This document shows, in pieces, positions 46,251 to 57,363 of a stretch of 64,000 nt of DNA (positions are counted from its first letter, which is position 1; the number at the start of each line of letters is the position of its first letter). Source of the stretch: Crocodylus rhombifer (Eukaryota; Chordata; Crocodylia; Crocodylidae); contig JAVSML010025225.1 of NCBI GenBank assembly GCA_038503035.1, positions 142,801 to 206,800 of the forward strand, given 5' to 3'. The position numbers and the translations under genes were made by a program. Under the pieces are notes generated by a model, which saw nothing but the letters and a program-made list of their open reading frames with translations, was not told where the DNA came from and did no database searches.

Positions 46251-47575
46251 GATGCCCAAACTTGTCTTTTGGTTACTACACTCCTCATATAGCCAAAACC
46301 ACACGATGCTAACTAACTGCACGTCTTGACCTCAACCAAGCTGATGGTCAAGATAAGGAAAAGAGAGGAGGGAGAAAATTTCCTTTCCCTGAAAAAAGAA
46401 AAAAAAATGGACACAGAAATGAAATATTTATGACTGATCTTGTAGAGCTTGTCAAAAGATGGAAAACACCATTCAGTGAGGAATGCTCTGTCCCCTTTGA
46501 TCCAATTGGAACTCACGTTACCAGATTGTCTCATACAAATTCCCAGCCACCACTAATTTGTTACTTGTAGGGCCTCTCCTTTTCCTTAAAAATGACAGAT
46601 GCTAGTGTTAGAATAATAATCTGCACAGATGAATCCCAGCAGCCTCTAACTCGCCAGTCCTGCTGAAGGCTTGAAGGCATGGTGAGTTAAGCTTAAGATT
46701 CTCAAGATTCCCCACAACATAGCAGCAATGCTTTAGAGAGTTTCTGCAGCTTGTTATGAGAGATGCCGTGCGTAGTTACTGGAGGGTATATTTTCATTTA
46801 GTCTGAATGCTTGGCACACCCGGACTGTAAACAGAAGACTAGGTAGAAATAGATGGAATTACTTGCTTGCACTCAGAGTGATGGGAATGATTAATCAATT
46901 AATGTTATTAATGTACAGTGTCCAACTAGGAGATAAGATATAAAAAAAAAAGAAAGCTAAACTCCAGCTCAATGGAGTAGCCCATTGGCCTTCAGGCTAA
47001 TGTACAGTGAACTATGACAGGTATGCAAATTATGAGAGTTCCCTTTTATGTTTACATTTGTGCATTTTTCTTCGGCTATTTCTGACAGTAGGCAGATTAG
47101 TTGAGCTGCTTATAATTTGATATCATTGACAGAAGCACATTCAGCTTGGAAAGATATTCACCATTCCAAGACCCAGCTTCCTGTTGCTGCAACAGACGAT
47201 GAATACCCTGTTGGTAAATATTTTTGAGAGGAAAATTGCAGCTAAAATTAACCATGAGGACATTACAGTGACCACAGGAAAAAAAAATGCGACGATGAAA
47301 AAAGTGAGACAGGTTCAATTAGTTATTCAGTTCACTTAAGCAGTTCAGTTAGACAGTTATAGACAGCCACAGATTCCATTACATAACTGTAAAGCAATGT
47401 CCCTATGAACTTCTATTTGTGCATCACTGGGTCTCTCCAGTATCCGTAAATCTCCTTTCAGTCTGCTCATCAAATGCATCTTACTATCCTTGTGCAGAAT
47501 TTGCTCATTCCTAATCTGTAATGTCTCATGTGTTATTTGCATCATAGAATGGGACCTGAAGACTTCTCAACGTAC
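46251..47575. other. No feature recognised
   Basis: A-rich patches near 46390-46405 and 46941-46951. No gene or repeat ends seen. Confidence 0.4.
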
Positions 47576-47583
47576 ATCTATAG

Positions 47584-48023
47584 CAGTGGTCTCCAACCTT
47601 TTTAAGTAGGAGATCATCTTTGGCATTTAAAAGCAACCCAAGATCTACCATACGCTGCCGCCACCCCCAACCCGTCTGCCCAGCAGGTAAATCTGTGGGG
47701 AGGGGGCAGATCAAGACAGAGGAAGGAAAAATTATTTGAGGGTGCACCTCCCCAGCAGGTAAGTCCCACCCAGCTGGGGACCCACTCAATGTACCCCTAC
47801 TCCTGCCTCTGCAGCACTGTCCCTCACTGAGGGGGCCTCAATCTAGCCCCCACCCCTTCTTTCCCCCACAGACTGACCTGCTGGGCTGGGGTGCACACAT
47901 GCATGCACAAGGGCACTCAGCCTCCCACCCCAGCCTTGGATCAACTCCAAGAGGCTCTGATATCTACAACAAGAGGCTCTGAGATCTACCAGTGGATCAA
48001 GATCCACTGGTTCATGACCACTG
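47584..48023. mobile_element. hAT-type non-autonomous element with 8-bp target duplication
   Basis: The terminal sequences CAGTGGTCTCCAACC (47584) and GGTTCATGACCACTG (ending 48023) are inverted hAT ends. The flanking octamers ATCTATAG (47576-47583) and ATCTACAG (48024-48031) match at 7 of 8. The interior is C-rich (about 47640-47940) and non-coding, with a small local direct repeat, AAGAGGCTCTGATATCTAC and AAGAGGCTCTGAGATCTAC, near 47950-47999. Confidence 0.85.
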
Positions 48024-48356
48024 ATCTACAGGGTACAATGCAGTGCCTTGTAGAGTTACATGAGATAGCTTGGGTACTAAAAGCAGTTTACCCTGGTTAG
48101 CCCGGTACTCTGCACCAGCTAGGTATACCAATGCTTTGTAAACATACCCTTCCTTTCATCTTGCAGTTGAACCCAATGGCAGATCCTCCCACCTATGTGA
48201 AGTCCTATTACATCAGAGCTCTATATGGGTGTTAGGGTCCTATATGGACTCTGATTTCAAGATTGGGACCTTAAGTTTCCTATTTGAACCCCTTAATAGA
48301 CAAATCATAAATACCTCCCATGGGGGAAGATCATCGCAAAATTCTCAGGTGAAAAT

Positions 48357-49190
48357 CCTGTAAGGGATCCCACAATAACTGATAAATGGGCAGAAAACAA
48401 TAGAATGCAATTTAACAAGGAGAAATGCAACGTGCTGCACCTAGGGAGGAAAAATGTCCAGCACACCTACTGCCTAGGAAATGACCTGCTCGGCAGCACG
48501 GAAATAGAAAGGGATCTTGGAGTCCTAGTGGGCTCTAAGATGAACATGAGTTGTCAGTGTGACGAAGTCATCAGCAAAGCTAACTGCACTTTATCATGCA
48601 TCAGCAGATGCATGACAAACAGAACCAAGGAGGTAATACTTCCACTCTATCTGGCACTGGTCAAACTGCAGTTGGAATACTGCGTCCAGTTTTAGGCGCC
48701 ACACTTTAAGAGGAATGTGGATAACCTGGAGAGGGTCCAAAGAAAGGTCACTCATATGGTTAAGGGCTTGCAGGCCAAGCTCTACGAGGAGAAACTATGG
48801 CACCTGGACCTCTTCAGCCTCCACAAGAGAAGGTTGAGAGGCAACCCTGTGGCTGCCTAGAAATTCATCATGAGGGCACAGAAGGGAATTGGTGAGGTTG
48901 TACTCACCAAGGTATCCCTGGGAGTTACAAGAAATAATGGCCATAAGCTAGCAGAGAGCAGATTTAGACTGGACATTAGGAAGGACTTCTTCACAGTTAG
49001 AGTGGCCAAAATCTGGGATGGGCTCCCAAGGGAGGTGCTCTCCCCTACCCCGGGGGTCTTCAAGAGGAGGTTAGATGGGCATCTGGCTGGGGTCATCTGA
49101 ACCCAGCACACTTTCCTGCCTATGCAGAGGGTCAGACTTGATGATCTATTGAGGTCCCGTCCAACCCTAACATCTATGAATCTATGATAC
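48357..49190 (+). mobile_element. CR1 LINE fragment, 3' part of ORF2 and tail
   Basis: The frame 48405-48695 has NKEKCNVLHLGRKNVQHTYC, ERDLGVLVGSKMNMSCQCDE and KEVILPLYLALVKLQLEYC and ends at TAG. After further breaks, 48870-49100 gives GVTRNNGHKLAESRFRLDIR and TPGVFKRRLDGHLAGVI. The 3' UTR (GGTCAGACTTGATGATCTAT) and CATCTATGAATCTATGA follow. It is 5'-truncated and disrupted. Confidence 0.93.
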
Positions 49191-49194
49191 ACTA

Positions 49195-50579
49195 GCAAGA
49201 ATAAACTTTTGCAAAACATGGCAAGCTGTGAAGAACAAAGCTGGATTAGGGGATCCTTATACCCTTCTTCTAGACTTAACTAGCATAACTCTTTTGGAAC
49301 CATACATGGTCTTCCCTGGCCATATCATTAGTCCCTGGAAATCTCCACAAGGGCACTGAGAGGATGATAACCATCTTCTACCTCTGGGTAGCTCCATTCA
49401 TGGAGGGACTCCCCTCTCTTCTGACAGACTTTAGACCTATATCCTGGCCTGTGAGGGCTGCCAAAAATGAAGGTGTGTTTATGTGGGTAGGTTGTAGGAT
49501 ACTGATCTGTGTACTACAACCCTTCCTACATGGATCTCTTTGAGGTATGATCTGTCCTTTATTTCCTGGCTAAAAACTCTTATTAAAGTCTACAGCAGTT
49601 TTACCAGTTAGGACTGCAGTGTCCAAGCTGGCCATCAAGAGATTTTTCTTTGCCTTTGATTTTAATGGGAGCTTTCTATGTGGAAGGAATCCAAGGACAC
49701 AGCCATACATAGAATGTATTTAATAGTTTCTGTGGCAGGGTTAACTTTCAGTCTCAAAAACAATTCCAAGTCCTTAAGATAAGGAGGATTTTTGTGAGAT
49801 CCAGAACAGCAAACTCTAAGGTCAGGCAGATGTACTATACAATATAAGGAGCAAATTGCCTAGGGTGTCCATACTCCATTTGAACAGTCCCTGTTGTAAT
49901 GCTGTTACTGTAAGTCAAAGTTTTGATCTGATCTCCTCTGCCTTGATCTTAGTAGGCTGATTGTCCTTCCTTTGTGATGTCATGAACTGTCTCAGTTTCA
50001 AAATCTTCTGTCAACAAAGAAAGCACAAATATTTTTCACCCTGCATCAGTTTGATTTACACAGACCCTTGCTCAGCTACAGACCTGTCAATGGATCCATC
50101 TGCATGAACTCATAAACTTAGCCTTGGGGATGCATTTCTGACACGCGGCTCTAATATTGTATCAATACTAGACTGTACTTCCTGAAGCTTTCCTAGGTCT
50201 AAGAGATATGACAACTGACATGGGTTTTTTCACTGCATTGTGTCGAGAGAGTTTGATGCAAAATTAAGGCCATATTTATACTGCAAATTGTAGAATGCTT
50301 AAAAATGTCTAACACTGAAATATTTAATGACTGTAAACCATTGATGGGAATTCATTACGGATCCCCTTCTGCAGTAGATCACAGAAGATACAAGCTCTAT
50401 TAGAGCATCAGCTCTTCAGAATTTCATAACCTTAACTCAGGATGTCCTTGTTCAGTAACTGTCCAAGATGACAGTTATCATAGCTGGATAAGCCATGTTA
50501 AGCAAAAAAAAAAAAATTATAGACAGTATCTTTACATCCAAGTTTGTTGCTGACACACACTTCTTATGTACTCATATTA
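49195..50579. other. No feature recognised
   Basis: Nothing beyond an A run near 50504-50516. Confidence 0.4.
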
Positions 50580-51845
50580 CAGATTCACAGATTCAAAGAA
50601 ATTTAGGGCTGGAAGGGACCTTGTGACATCATTGGGTCCAGCCCTTCTGCTCTGGGCAGGAAAGACTGCTGGGGTCAAATAACCCCAGCAAGGTGTGCGT
50701 CCAGTCTCCTTTCGAAGCTCTCCAGGGTAGGTGCCTGCACCACCCCCACTGGGAGTCTATTTCAGAGTCTGGTCACACAGACTGTGAAGGACTTTTTCCT
50801 GATATCCAGCCTGAAACCTTCTTCTAGGAGTTTATGACCGTTACTCCTGGTTTTCCTCTGGGGCGCCTTGGTGAATAGTTTAGCCCCTGATATATTTGTA
50901 AGCTGCCACCAAACCCCCCCGAAGTCTTCTCTTTTCAAGGCTGAACAGTCCCATATCTGTCAGCTGTTCCTCATATGGCTTGCTCTTCAGGCATCTAATC
51001 ATATGAGTGGCTCTTCTCTGGACTCTCAAGCTTCTCCACATCCTTCTTGATGTATGGCACCCAGAAATGGACACAGTACTCCAGCTGCAGCCTCACCAAT
51101 GCCAAGTAGAGCGGGAGAATAACTTTTTAGTTTTGCTTGAGATGCATCAGTTGATGAATGCCAGCATATTGTTTGCTCTGCTAATTGTAGCATCACACTG
51201 GTGGCCCATATTCATTTTATGGTCAATTATGACCCCCAGGTCCCTTTTGGATGTGGTGCTAGCTGGTGTAGCACCACCAAGCCTATAAGGTTGTTGTGGA
51301 ATTTTCCTCCCCAGATGGAGCACTTTACACTTTTCAGTGTTGAATTGCATCTGGTTCTGATTCACGCATCTAACTTATCTATCTAGGTCCATCTGGATCA
51401 TCAGCCTACCCTGATGCATGACCGCACTTCCCCACAGTTTAGTGCAATCGGTTAACTTTTCCAATGTGCTTTTCACCCCCACATCCAGATCATTAATGAA
51501 GATGTTAAAAAGCATTGGTCCAAGCACCAAACCCTGTAGGACCCCACTGGCTAGCTTCCACCTATTAGTGTTCTCTGAGTCTACTCCACAGCCATTTTCC
51601 TACCCATCTAACTACTGAATTGTTATAGTCCCCTAGTTTTACCTTGAGAGCTTCATGAGACACCAAATCAAAGGCCTTCTTAAGGTCCAAGCAAACACTG
51701 TCAACCTTATCTCCCTTATCCAGGTGGTGAGCAACCCGGTCACATAAGGAGATGAGGTTAGTCAGACATGACCTACCCATAACAAAACCATGCTGGCTGT
51801 CATTCAGAATGTTGCCTTCTACTAATTTATTACATATGGACTCTG
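50580..51845 (-). mobile_element. CR1 LINE fragment, reverse transcriptase to 3' end
   Basis: The 3' end is at 50580 (CAGATTCACAGATTCAAAG, TTAGGGCTGGAAGGGACCTT on +). Upstream on the minus strand are frames with [19 protein letters not shown], a block with QMQFNTEKCKVLHLGRKIPQ, and SLCDRVAHHLDKGDKVDSVC with [19 protein letters not shown] (reverse transcriptase motif A, about 51680). Several frameshifts separate them. Truncated at about 51845. Confidence 0.92.
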
Positions 51846-52251
51846 TAAGAGAGGGTGGAGTGCAAGAGACTCCAGTGAGAGGGGAGTGGCATGACTGTGT
51901 GAGTGAATGAGACCCGACAAAGGATTAAGTTGGCTCAGCTCTAGGCCAGGAGGATAGTGACAAACTAGATACCATCTGTGAGGCATGGGCCATGGTGCAG
52001 GGGCAGCACAGAGCAATGGATAGCACCTGCCGGCATTGGGGCATATAATGAACAGTCTCCCACATTTTCCACCAGCTTATTGTAACAGCAAAGTCATGGC
52101 AGGAGAGACTGGGCCGACTGCCCTACATAAACAATAGCTTCAGAATTTCCCCTTCACTTATCCCTGCCATCTCCAACACTTCCTCCTAACATGTTTTTGA
52201 ATAGAGGTGACTATGAGTACTCTGCTTTGTACTATAATTCAGTGCTCTCAG
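51846..52251. other. No feature recognised
   Basis: No gene or repeat ends seen. Confidence 0.4.
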
Positions 52252-52792
52252 TGGGCACATCTACATGTGCATTAATGCACCATTGTTACTGCACATTGTT
52301 TAGCACAGTATAACCTCATAAATCTAGATATCAAAAATCTGGAATTATCAAACATCCGTCACTTCCCCCTGCCACTCCAGAACCAGCTTCCACTCCCTCC
52401 ACCCTCCCAGATGAGGAGGGGGAAGCTTGCACTCAGCAGCTACCACTACCATTCACCAACCCATGCCACCACTCTGTATGCGGCCGCTGCTCCAGGATCA
52501 GCCTCCGCTATCTCCCCTCTCCCCTGCCCTGCTTCAAGACTGGCTGCTGCACTGGTTTAAAAAATCCAGCATTTTCAAATATCCAGCAGGTGCTCAGTCC
52601 CAAGCATGCCAGATTTATGAGGTTATAACTCAATGCACATCAGTAGTGCTGGCGCAGTCTTTTAGTGATCGTAATGTGCAGTAGACTATTTCTACTGTGC
52701 ATTAGTGTGTTAGCATGGCTTTTGCCAGAATGCGCTTATGCACAGTAGAATGAGTCTATTGCACATTTAGCATCTTGTGTAGACTTGCCCAG
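52252..52792. mobile_element. Short inverted-repeat element, family A, with nested element
   Basis: It opens AGTGGGCACATCTACATGTG and closes GTGTAGACTTGCCCAGT, relatives of the ends at 3514-3734 and 4658-4977. The body outside the nested element has the family's TGCACATT/ATTAATGCAC phrases. A second element, 52311-52625, is inserted in it. Removing that piece gives an element of about 225 bases, close to the copy at 3514. Confidence 0.55.
52311..52625. mobile_element. Pogo/mariner-like non-autonomous element, nested
   Basis: The 15-base perfect terminal inverted repeats TAACCTCATAAATCT (52311-52325) and AGATTTATGAGGTTA (52611-52625) are each flanked by TA (52309-52310, 52626-52627). That is the target duplication of Tc1/mariner/pogo elements. 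The interior is 315 bases, C-rich in the middle and non-coding. Confidence 0.75.
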
Positions 52793-53342
52793 TATGTTTT
52801 AAGCATGTTCAGTAGATGTTTATTGGATCTGACTCCACTGGTGACTTACATGCAGATTGTAAATCTCAAAGGGCTGTGAACAGGAGGTTGGAACCTAAAT
52901 GTTTGTTTCAGCCAAGATGATGAACAGTATGTTCAGTAAGTACAGGCATGTACAGTAGCAATAAGCACCTAGGCAGGTATCCTTAAGTACCTACACAGTT
53001 AGGTAGGTGTTACCTACTCATTAAACTCAGATGCCTAAACTCTTCAAAAAGTACAACAAAAGCATCTAAGACCTTTTTTAGATATGGCCCTTAGTGCACT
53101 GTCCAAAGCCACTGAACTTTCTACAGTCAGTCTCTCCATCTCACAGTGCAAGTATGAAACTTACTTTTTTCACCTCTGTGCTCCAGGCTCCTGGTTCCTG
53201 ATGATCTATCTCTTTGCTCCTGACTCCAGTGCAGACCTCTGCTGTGTGACAAATGGCTGCTGGCTTATGACTTTAGTTTGATAATTGCCCATGTTCTGGT
53301 CCTGTACACATACAGCTGCCTACTCCAGACCACCTGGTTAAT
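52793..53342. other. No feature recognised
   Basis: No gene or repeat ends seen. Confidence 0.4.
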
Positions 53343-55072
53343 TCATAGATTTCATAGACATTAGGGCTGGAAGGGACCTTGGAAGATCATCGAGTCCAGC
53401 CCCCTGCCGCAGTGGCAGGAAGTCAGCTGGGGTCACAGGATCCCAGCAAGATAAGCATCCAATTTGCTCTTGAAGGAGTTCAATGTAGGTGCTTGAACCA
53501 CCTCCGATGGCAGGCTGTTCCAGACCTTGGGGGCTTGGACAGTAAAGAAATGCTTCCTTATGTCCAGCCTGAAACAGTCTTGCAGTAGTTTATGACCATT
53601 CAACTTCATCATCCCTTGGGGCGCTCTGGTGAACAAACGTTCCCCCAGATCCTGGTGGTCACCCCGATAAACTTACATGTGTCCATCAGATCACCCCTGA
53701 GCCTACGCTTTTCCAGGCTAAAGAGCCCCATGGCTCTCAGCCTGTCATCGTAAGGTCTGTTTTCCTGACCTCTGATCATGCGCGTGGCTCTCCTCTGGAC
53801 TCTCTCAAGCTTCTCCACATCGTTTTTGAATTGTGGAGCCCAAAACTGGACGCAGTACTCCAGCTGCGGCCTCACCAAGGCCAAGTACAAGGGGAGAATG
53901 ACGTCCTGGGATTTGCTCGAGAAGCATCTATGGATGCAAGCCAGCGTTTTGATCACTTTAGTAGCTGTAGCATCACATTGCAGGCTCATGTTCATCTTGT
54001 GATCAATGATGACCCCCAAGTCTCTTTCTTCCACAGTGCTAACCAGCGTAGCACTGCCGAGCCTATAAGGATGCTGCAGGTTTTTCTTCCCAAGGTGGAG
54101 ACCCTTGCATTTTTCAGTGTTAAACACCATCAGGTTCTCATCTGCCCATTTGCTGAGCTTGTCCAGGTCAGCCTGGATCACCCGCCTATCTTCTGGCGTG
54201 GATGCTTTGCCCCAAAGTTTGGTGTCATTGGTGAACTTGGCCAGTCTGCTTCTGACTCCAATGTCCACATCATTAATGAAGATGTTGAACCAGATAGAAG
54301 GCTTTTTTAAAGTCAAAATATATGACATCAATCTCCTCTCCCTTGTCCAGGTGATAAGTCACCTGGTCATAAAAGGAAATAAGATTGGTCAAGCAAGACC
54401 TATCCACAACAAACCCGTGCTGGCTATCCCTCAAGATGTTGCCATCGGCCAGTTCATTAAGAATGGCCTCTTTGATAATCTTTTCTAAAACCTTCCCCAG
54501 GATAGAGGTCAGGCTGATGGGCCTGTAGTTTGCCGGATCCACTTTCCTCCCTTCCTTGAAGATAGGCACCACATTGGTCTTCTTCCAGTCTTCGGGCACT
54601 ACACCAGAGCGCCAGCTCCTTGGGGTGTAGATTGCCAGAGCCAGCTGACTTGAAGGTATCCAACTTCTCAAGGTGTTCCTTCACGAGATCGGCATTAATG
54701 GAGGGCAGGGGATCTCCCTCACCCAGACCTCCCTGTCCCGTGGAGGGCAAGTGAGTCCCATGGGATTGATGAAAGACTGACACAAAGTACCCATTTTATA
54801 GGTTGGCTTTTTCCTGGGCGTCAGTTGTCAGTTGCCCCATCTGGTTCAGCAGGGGTACAACGTTGCCGCTTTTCCTTCGGCTCCCCACATATCTGAAAAA
54901 GGACTTTTAATTGTCCTTAATGCTTGAAGCTAGTTGGAGTTCAGTTGCAGCCTTGGCTTTCCTGGTTTGCTCCCTGCAGGACTGGACCAGTGCAGAATAA
55001 TCCTCCTTGGAGGTGAATCCCATCCTCCATCCTTTGTAGGCCTTTCTTTTTAGCCTCAGGAGGTCTGCTAAG
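53343..55072 (-). mobile_element. CR1 LINE fragment, close relative of the copy at 5725-8212
   Basis: The 3' end is at 53343 (TTCATAGATTTCATAGACAT). Minus-strand frames cover the C-terminus (53433-53636), the region from motif C onward (53609-54331), the finger to motif A region (54273-54671), and the linker start (KRKAYKGWRMGFTSKEDYSA, about 55035). It is nearly identical in sequence to the copy at 5.7-8.2 kb. It lacks about 190 bases between motif A and motif C (junction near 54290) and about 45 bases near 54615. It is truncated at about 55072 inside the linker. Confidence 0.94.
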
Positions 55073-57305
55073 TACATTTCCTTGACTTCATCTTTTGTAA
55101 AATAAAACATATAGCAACATACACATGTGTGTGTATATATATCGTATTTTTTAAAATTCCAGAGCAGAACACTGTGCTGCGCAGTCCCTCCCCTCTGATG
55201 AGACGATGAGAAAACAAGCATGTAACTGACATCGTCACGTTGCTTGGTGCATTTCTGGAAGTGAGTTGGACACACTGGTGATGACCGTAGGCAGAACAGA
55301 TGCAGAACAGAATAGAATATTAGAATTATCCCTCTAAATATGAATTAATGAAATCAATTGCTGTACAACGAGGCCAGGCTTGCCTAGCGCCAAGAACAGC
55401 ATCAATCCAAACAAGTCAGAATCATTCTTGTTTGCATTTTACATGATGCCATTTTATCCTTCAAAATCTTTAAAAAGGGTTGCTTTTGAAGATGAAGCAC
55501 TTGTTTCAGTTCAGCAAAATAATTTATACATCTTAACAGCACAGGCTAAAGAACTTTACTGAACAAACGTGAATGGCTTGCTGCCTTGAGGTCTGATATG
55601 GTTAACACAAAAGATGGGAGGGAGGATGAAGTATATGAAATGCACTTCCATACAGTTATGACTTTGCAGGGCAGCAACAGGCTCCTCTCCTTTTACACAC
55701 CCAGCTGCTCCAGAAATACTCACTTGTTGATTTGTTGCGTATGTATGTGATACGCCACCAAAATGCAAAGAAAAATGTAACCCAGGAGCCTGTGCTTGGT
55801 ATCCTGCTGTCAAGTGATCCTTTAGGTTTTCATTTATTATTTCCTTGTTTACAAACTCTTGGCTATCTTTTTCCTGCATTGTTAATGCTGGAGCCTTTAC
55901 AGATTAATAGCATTCTCCCCCTGCCTGTCATACACCTTGTTTCCAAGTATGGTCACTATGAGGGAACTGTCGCTCAGAGCCTTTGTGGAAAATTAATGGC
56001 AGACAGGAAAGGGCAAAAAAGACAGGACAGATGGCTCTGCCGCCATCAGCAGCCTGATGCTATGAAAGAAGTTCAGTGTCTGTGCAAATGACATTCTGTC
56101 CTGTACACACACTCTCAAGTTGATCTGATTGCCCCATCCGCAGCTGTCTTGCTTATTTTTTTTTTCAGTTTTTCCCCCTAGTTCTTATACTTACCAGATA
56201 AGTCCACTGAAAAAATTTAAGGCGTCAGTTTTTCATCCAGCAGCTGGGTGCCGAGGGTCTGAAATGTTGTTTAATTATAAGCATACCATAATTCTGCTAG
56301 AGGGAGCCGGTGCTGAATAATGTTGCTAATGTGTCTTCTTTACTTGCTGATTAACGTCCAAATCAAATCAGCTGAAACCTGAAGGGTCATAAGTAGACCA
56401 CTACTCATTTGAGTAGTGCCCTCATTGCCTTACTACTCAGTAGAGGAGTAGAGCAGTCTTGTGGTGATGTCATTTCTCATTATTCTTTATGCCTAGTTTC
56501 ACTTTCACCATGAAATACCTTGTGTTATATATAGGGACTAGTTAAGATGCAGTTTACTTTCTCATTATATAAACTGTGCCAAACTTCTCATGTTTGTTTA
56601 ATGCTCATAATCAAGGTGCTGCGCCTTTAAGGCAGGATGTATTTTGAATAGGGTACTAAATCATGATGAGACATCTGACCCTGTGATCAGGGTTTGCAGG
56701 GAGAAAGCTAAACCCTTATACTTTGAAGCAGCAGAACTGTAATCCCTGCGTTCCTTAGTCATGTAGTCACTGTCCCTATAAATGTCATTATAGTGAAAGT
56801 CCTACATCTCTACCTGCATGGTTTACATTATGGTTAGAAAGTAACAATTTGTTTCAGGAGTGAAATCATTGGTCCATTGGTGATATTTTCCTAATTTGAT
56901 CCAGGGGGAAGTTTTGTTATTTCTTCCAGAAAACATGATTTTGGAGGCTTAAACTGTAGATTTCCTTATGCTGAAGGCTCAAGTTCCAGAGAAGTGTATT
57001 CTTGGCACTCAAAGTGGTGGGGCAGGATATATAAAAATTGGAGTGGTGCAGTACATTCACACTGGCCATCCTACTTAATTGCACTATAGCCCTTCAATGG
57101 GAGAAATTATGGGAGAATACTGCATATTATCTGGTATAAACTTTCCTTTTCACTTACTAGGCATGATATAGATCTCCCAAAAAGTGATTCATTTCCATGT
57201 CAGCACATGGTCCTTCCTTTTCCATGTCCGTATGACAAGGTATCTAGCAGAATTCACAGATTTGTTGAAATCTGACAGATCTCATCATGAGCACTTCTGC
57301 TATGG
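55073..57305. other. No gene recognised
   Basis: A TGTGTGTATATATAT stretch at about 55127-55142 and a T/C-rich tract near 56152-56180. No exon or transposon end supported. Confidence 0.4.
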
Positions 57306-57363
57306 CCTCAAACTTGCAACTGCTGGGCTGTTAACCATGCACCTTAGCAGCTACACCACCCCA
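57306..57363 (-). mobile_element. tRNA-like SINE head or tRNA relic
   Basis: On the minus strand, from 57363, the sequence GGGGTGGTGTAGCTGCTAAG contains a perfect RNA polymerase III A box (TGGTGTAGCTG). About 35 bases on, AGTTTGAGGCC (about 57317-57307) resembles a B box with one mismatch. The spacing fits a tRNA-derived SINE head. The body downstream (to about 57180) is unrecognised. It could also be a decayed tRNA gene. Confidence 0.45.

Noticed and set aside
56387..56470. Short inverted motifs with CTACTC/GAGTAG
   Set aside because: Arms are short and imperfect; no target duplication or related copy in the window.
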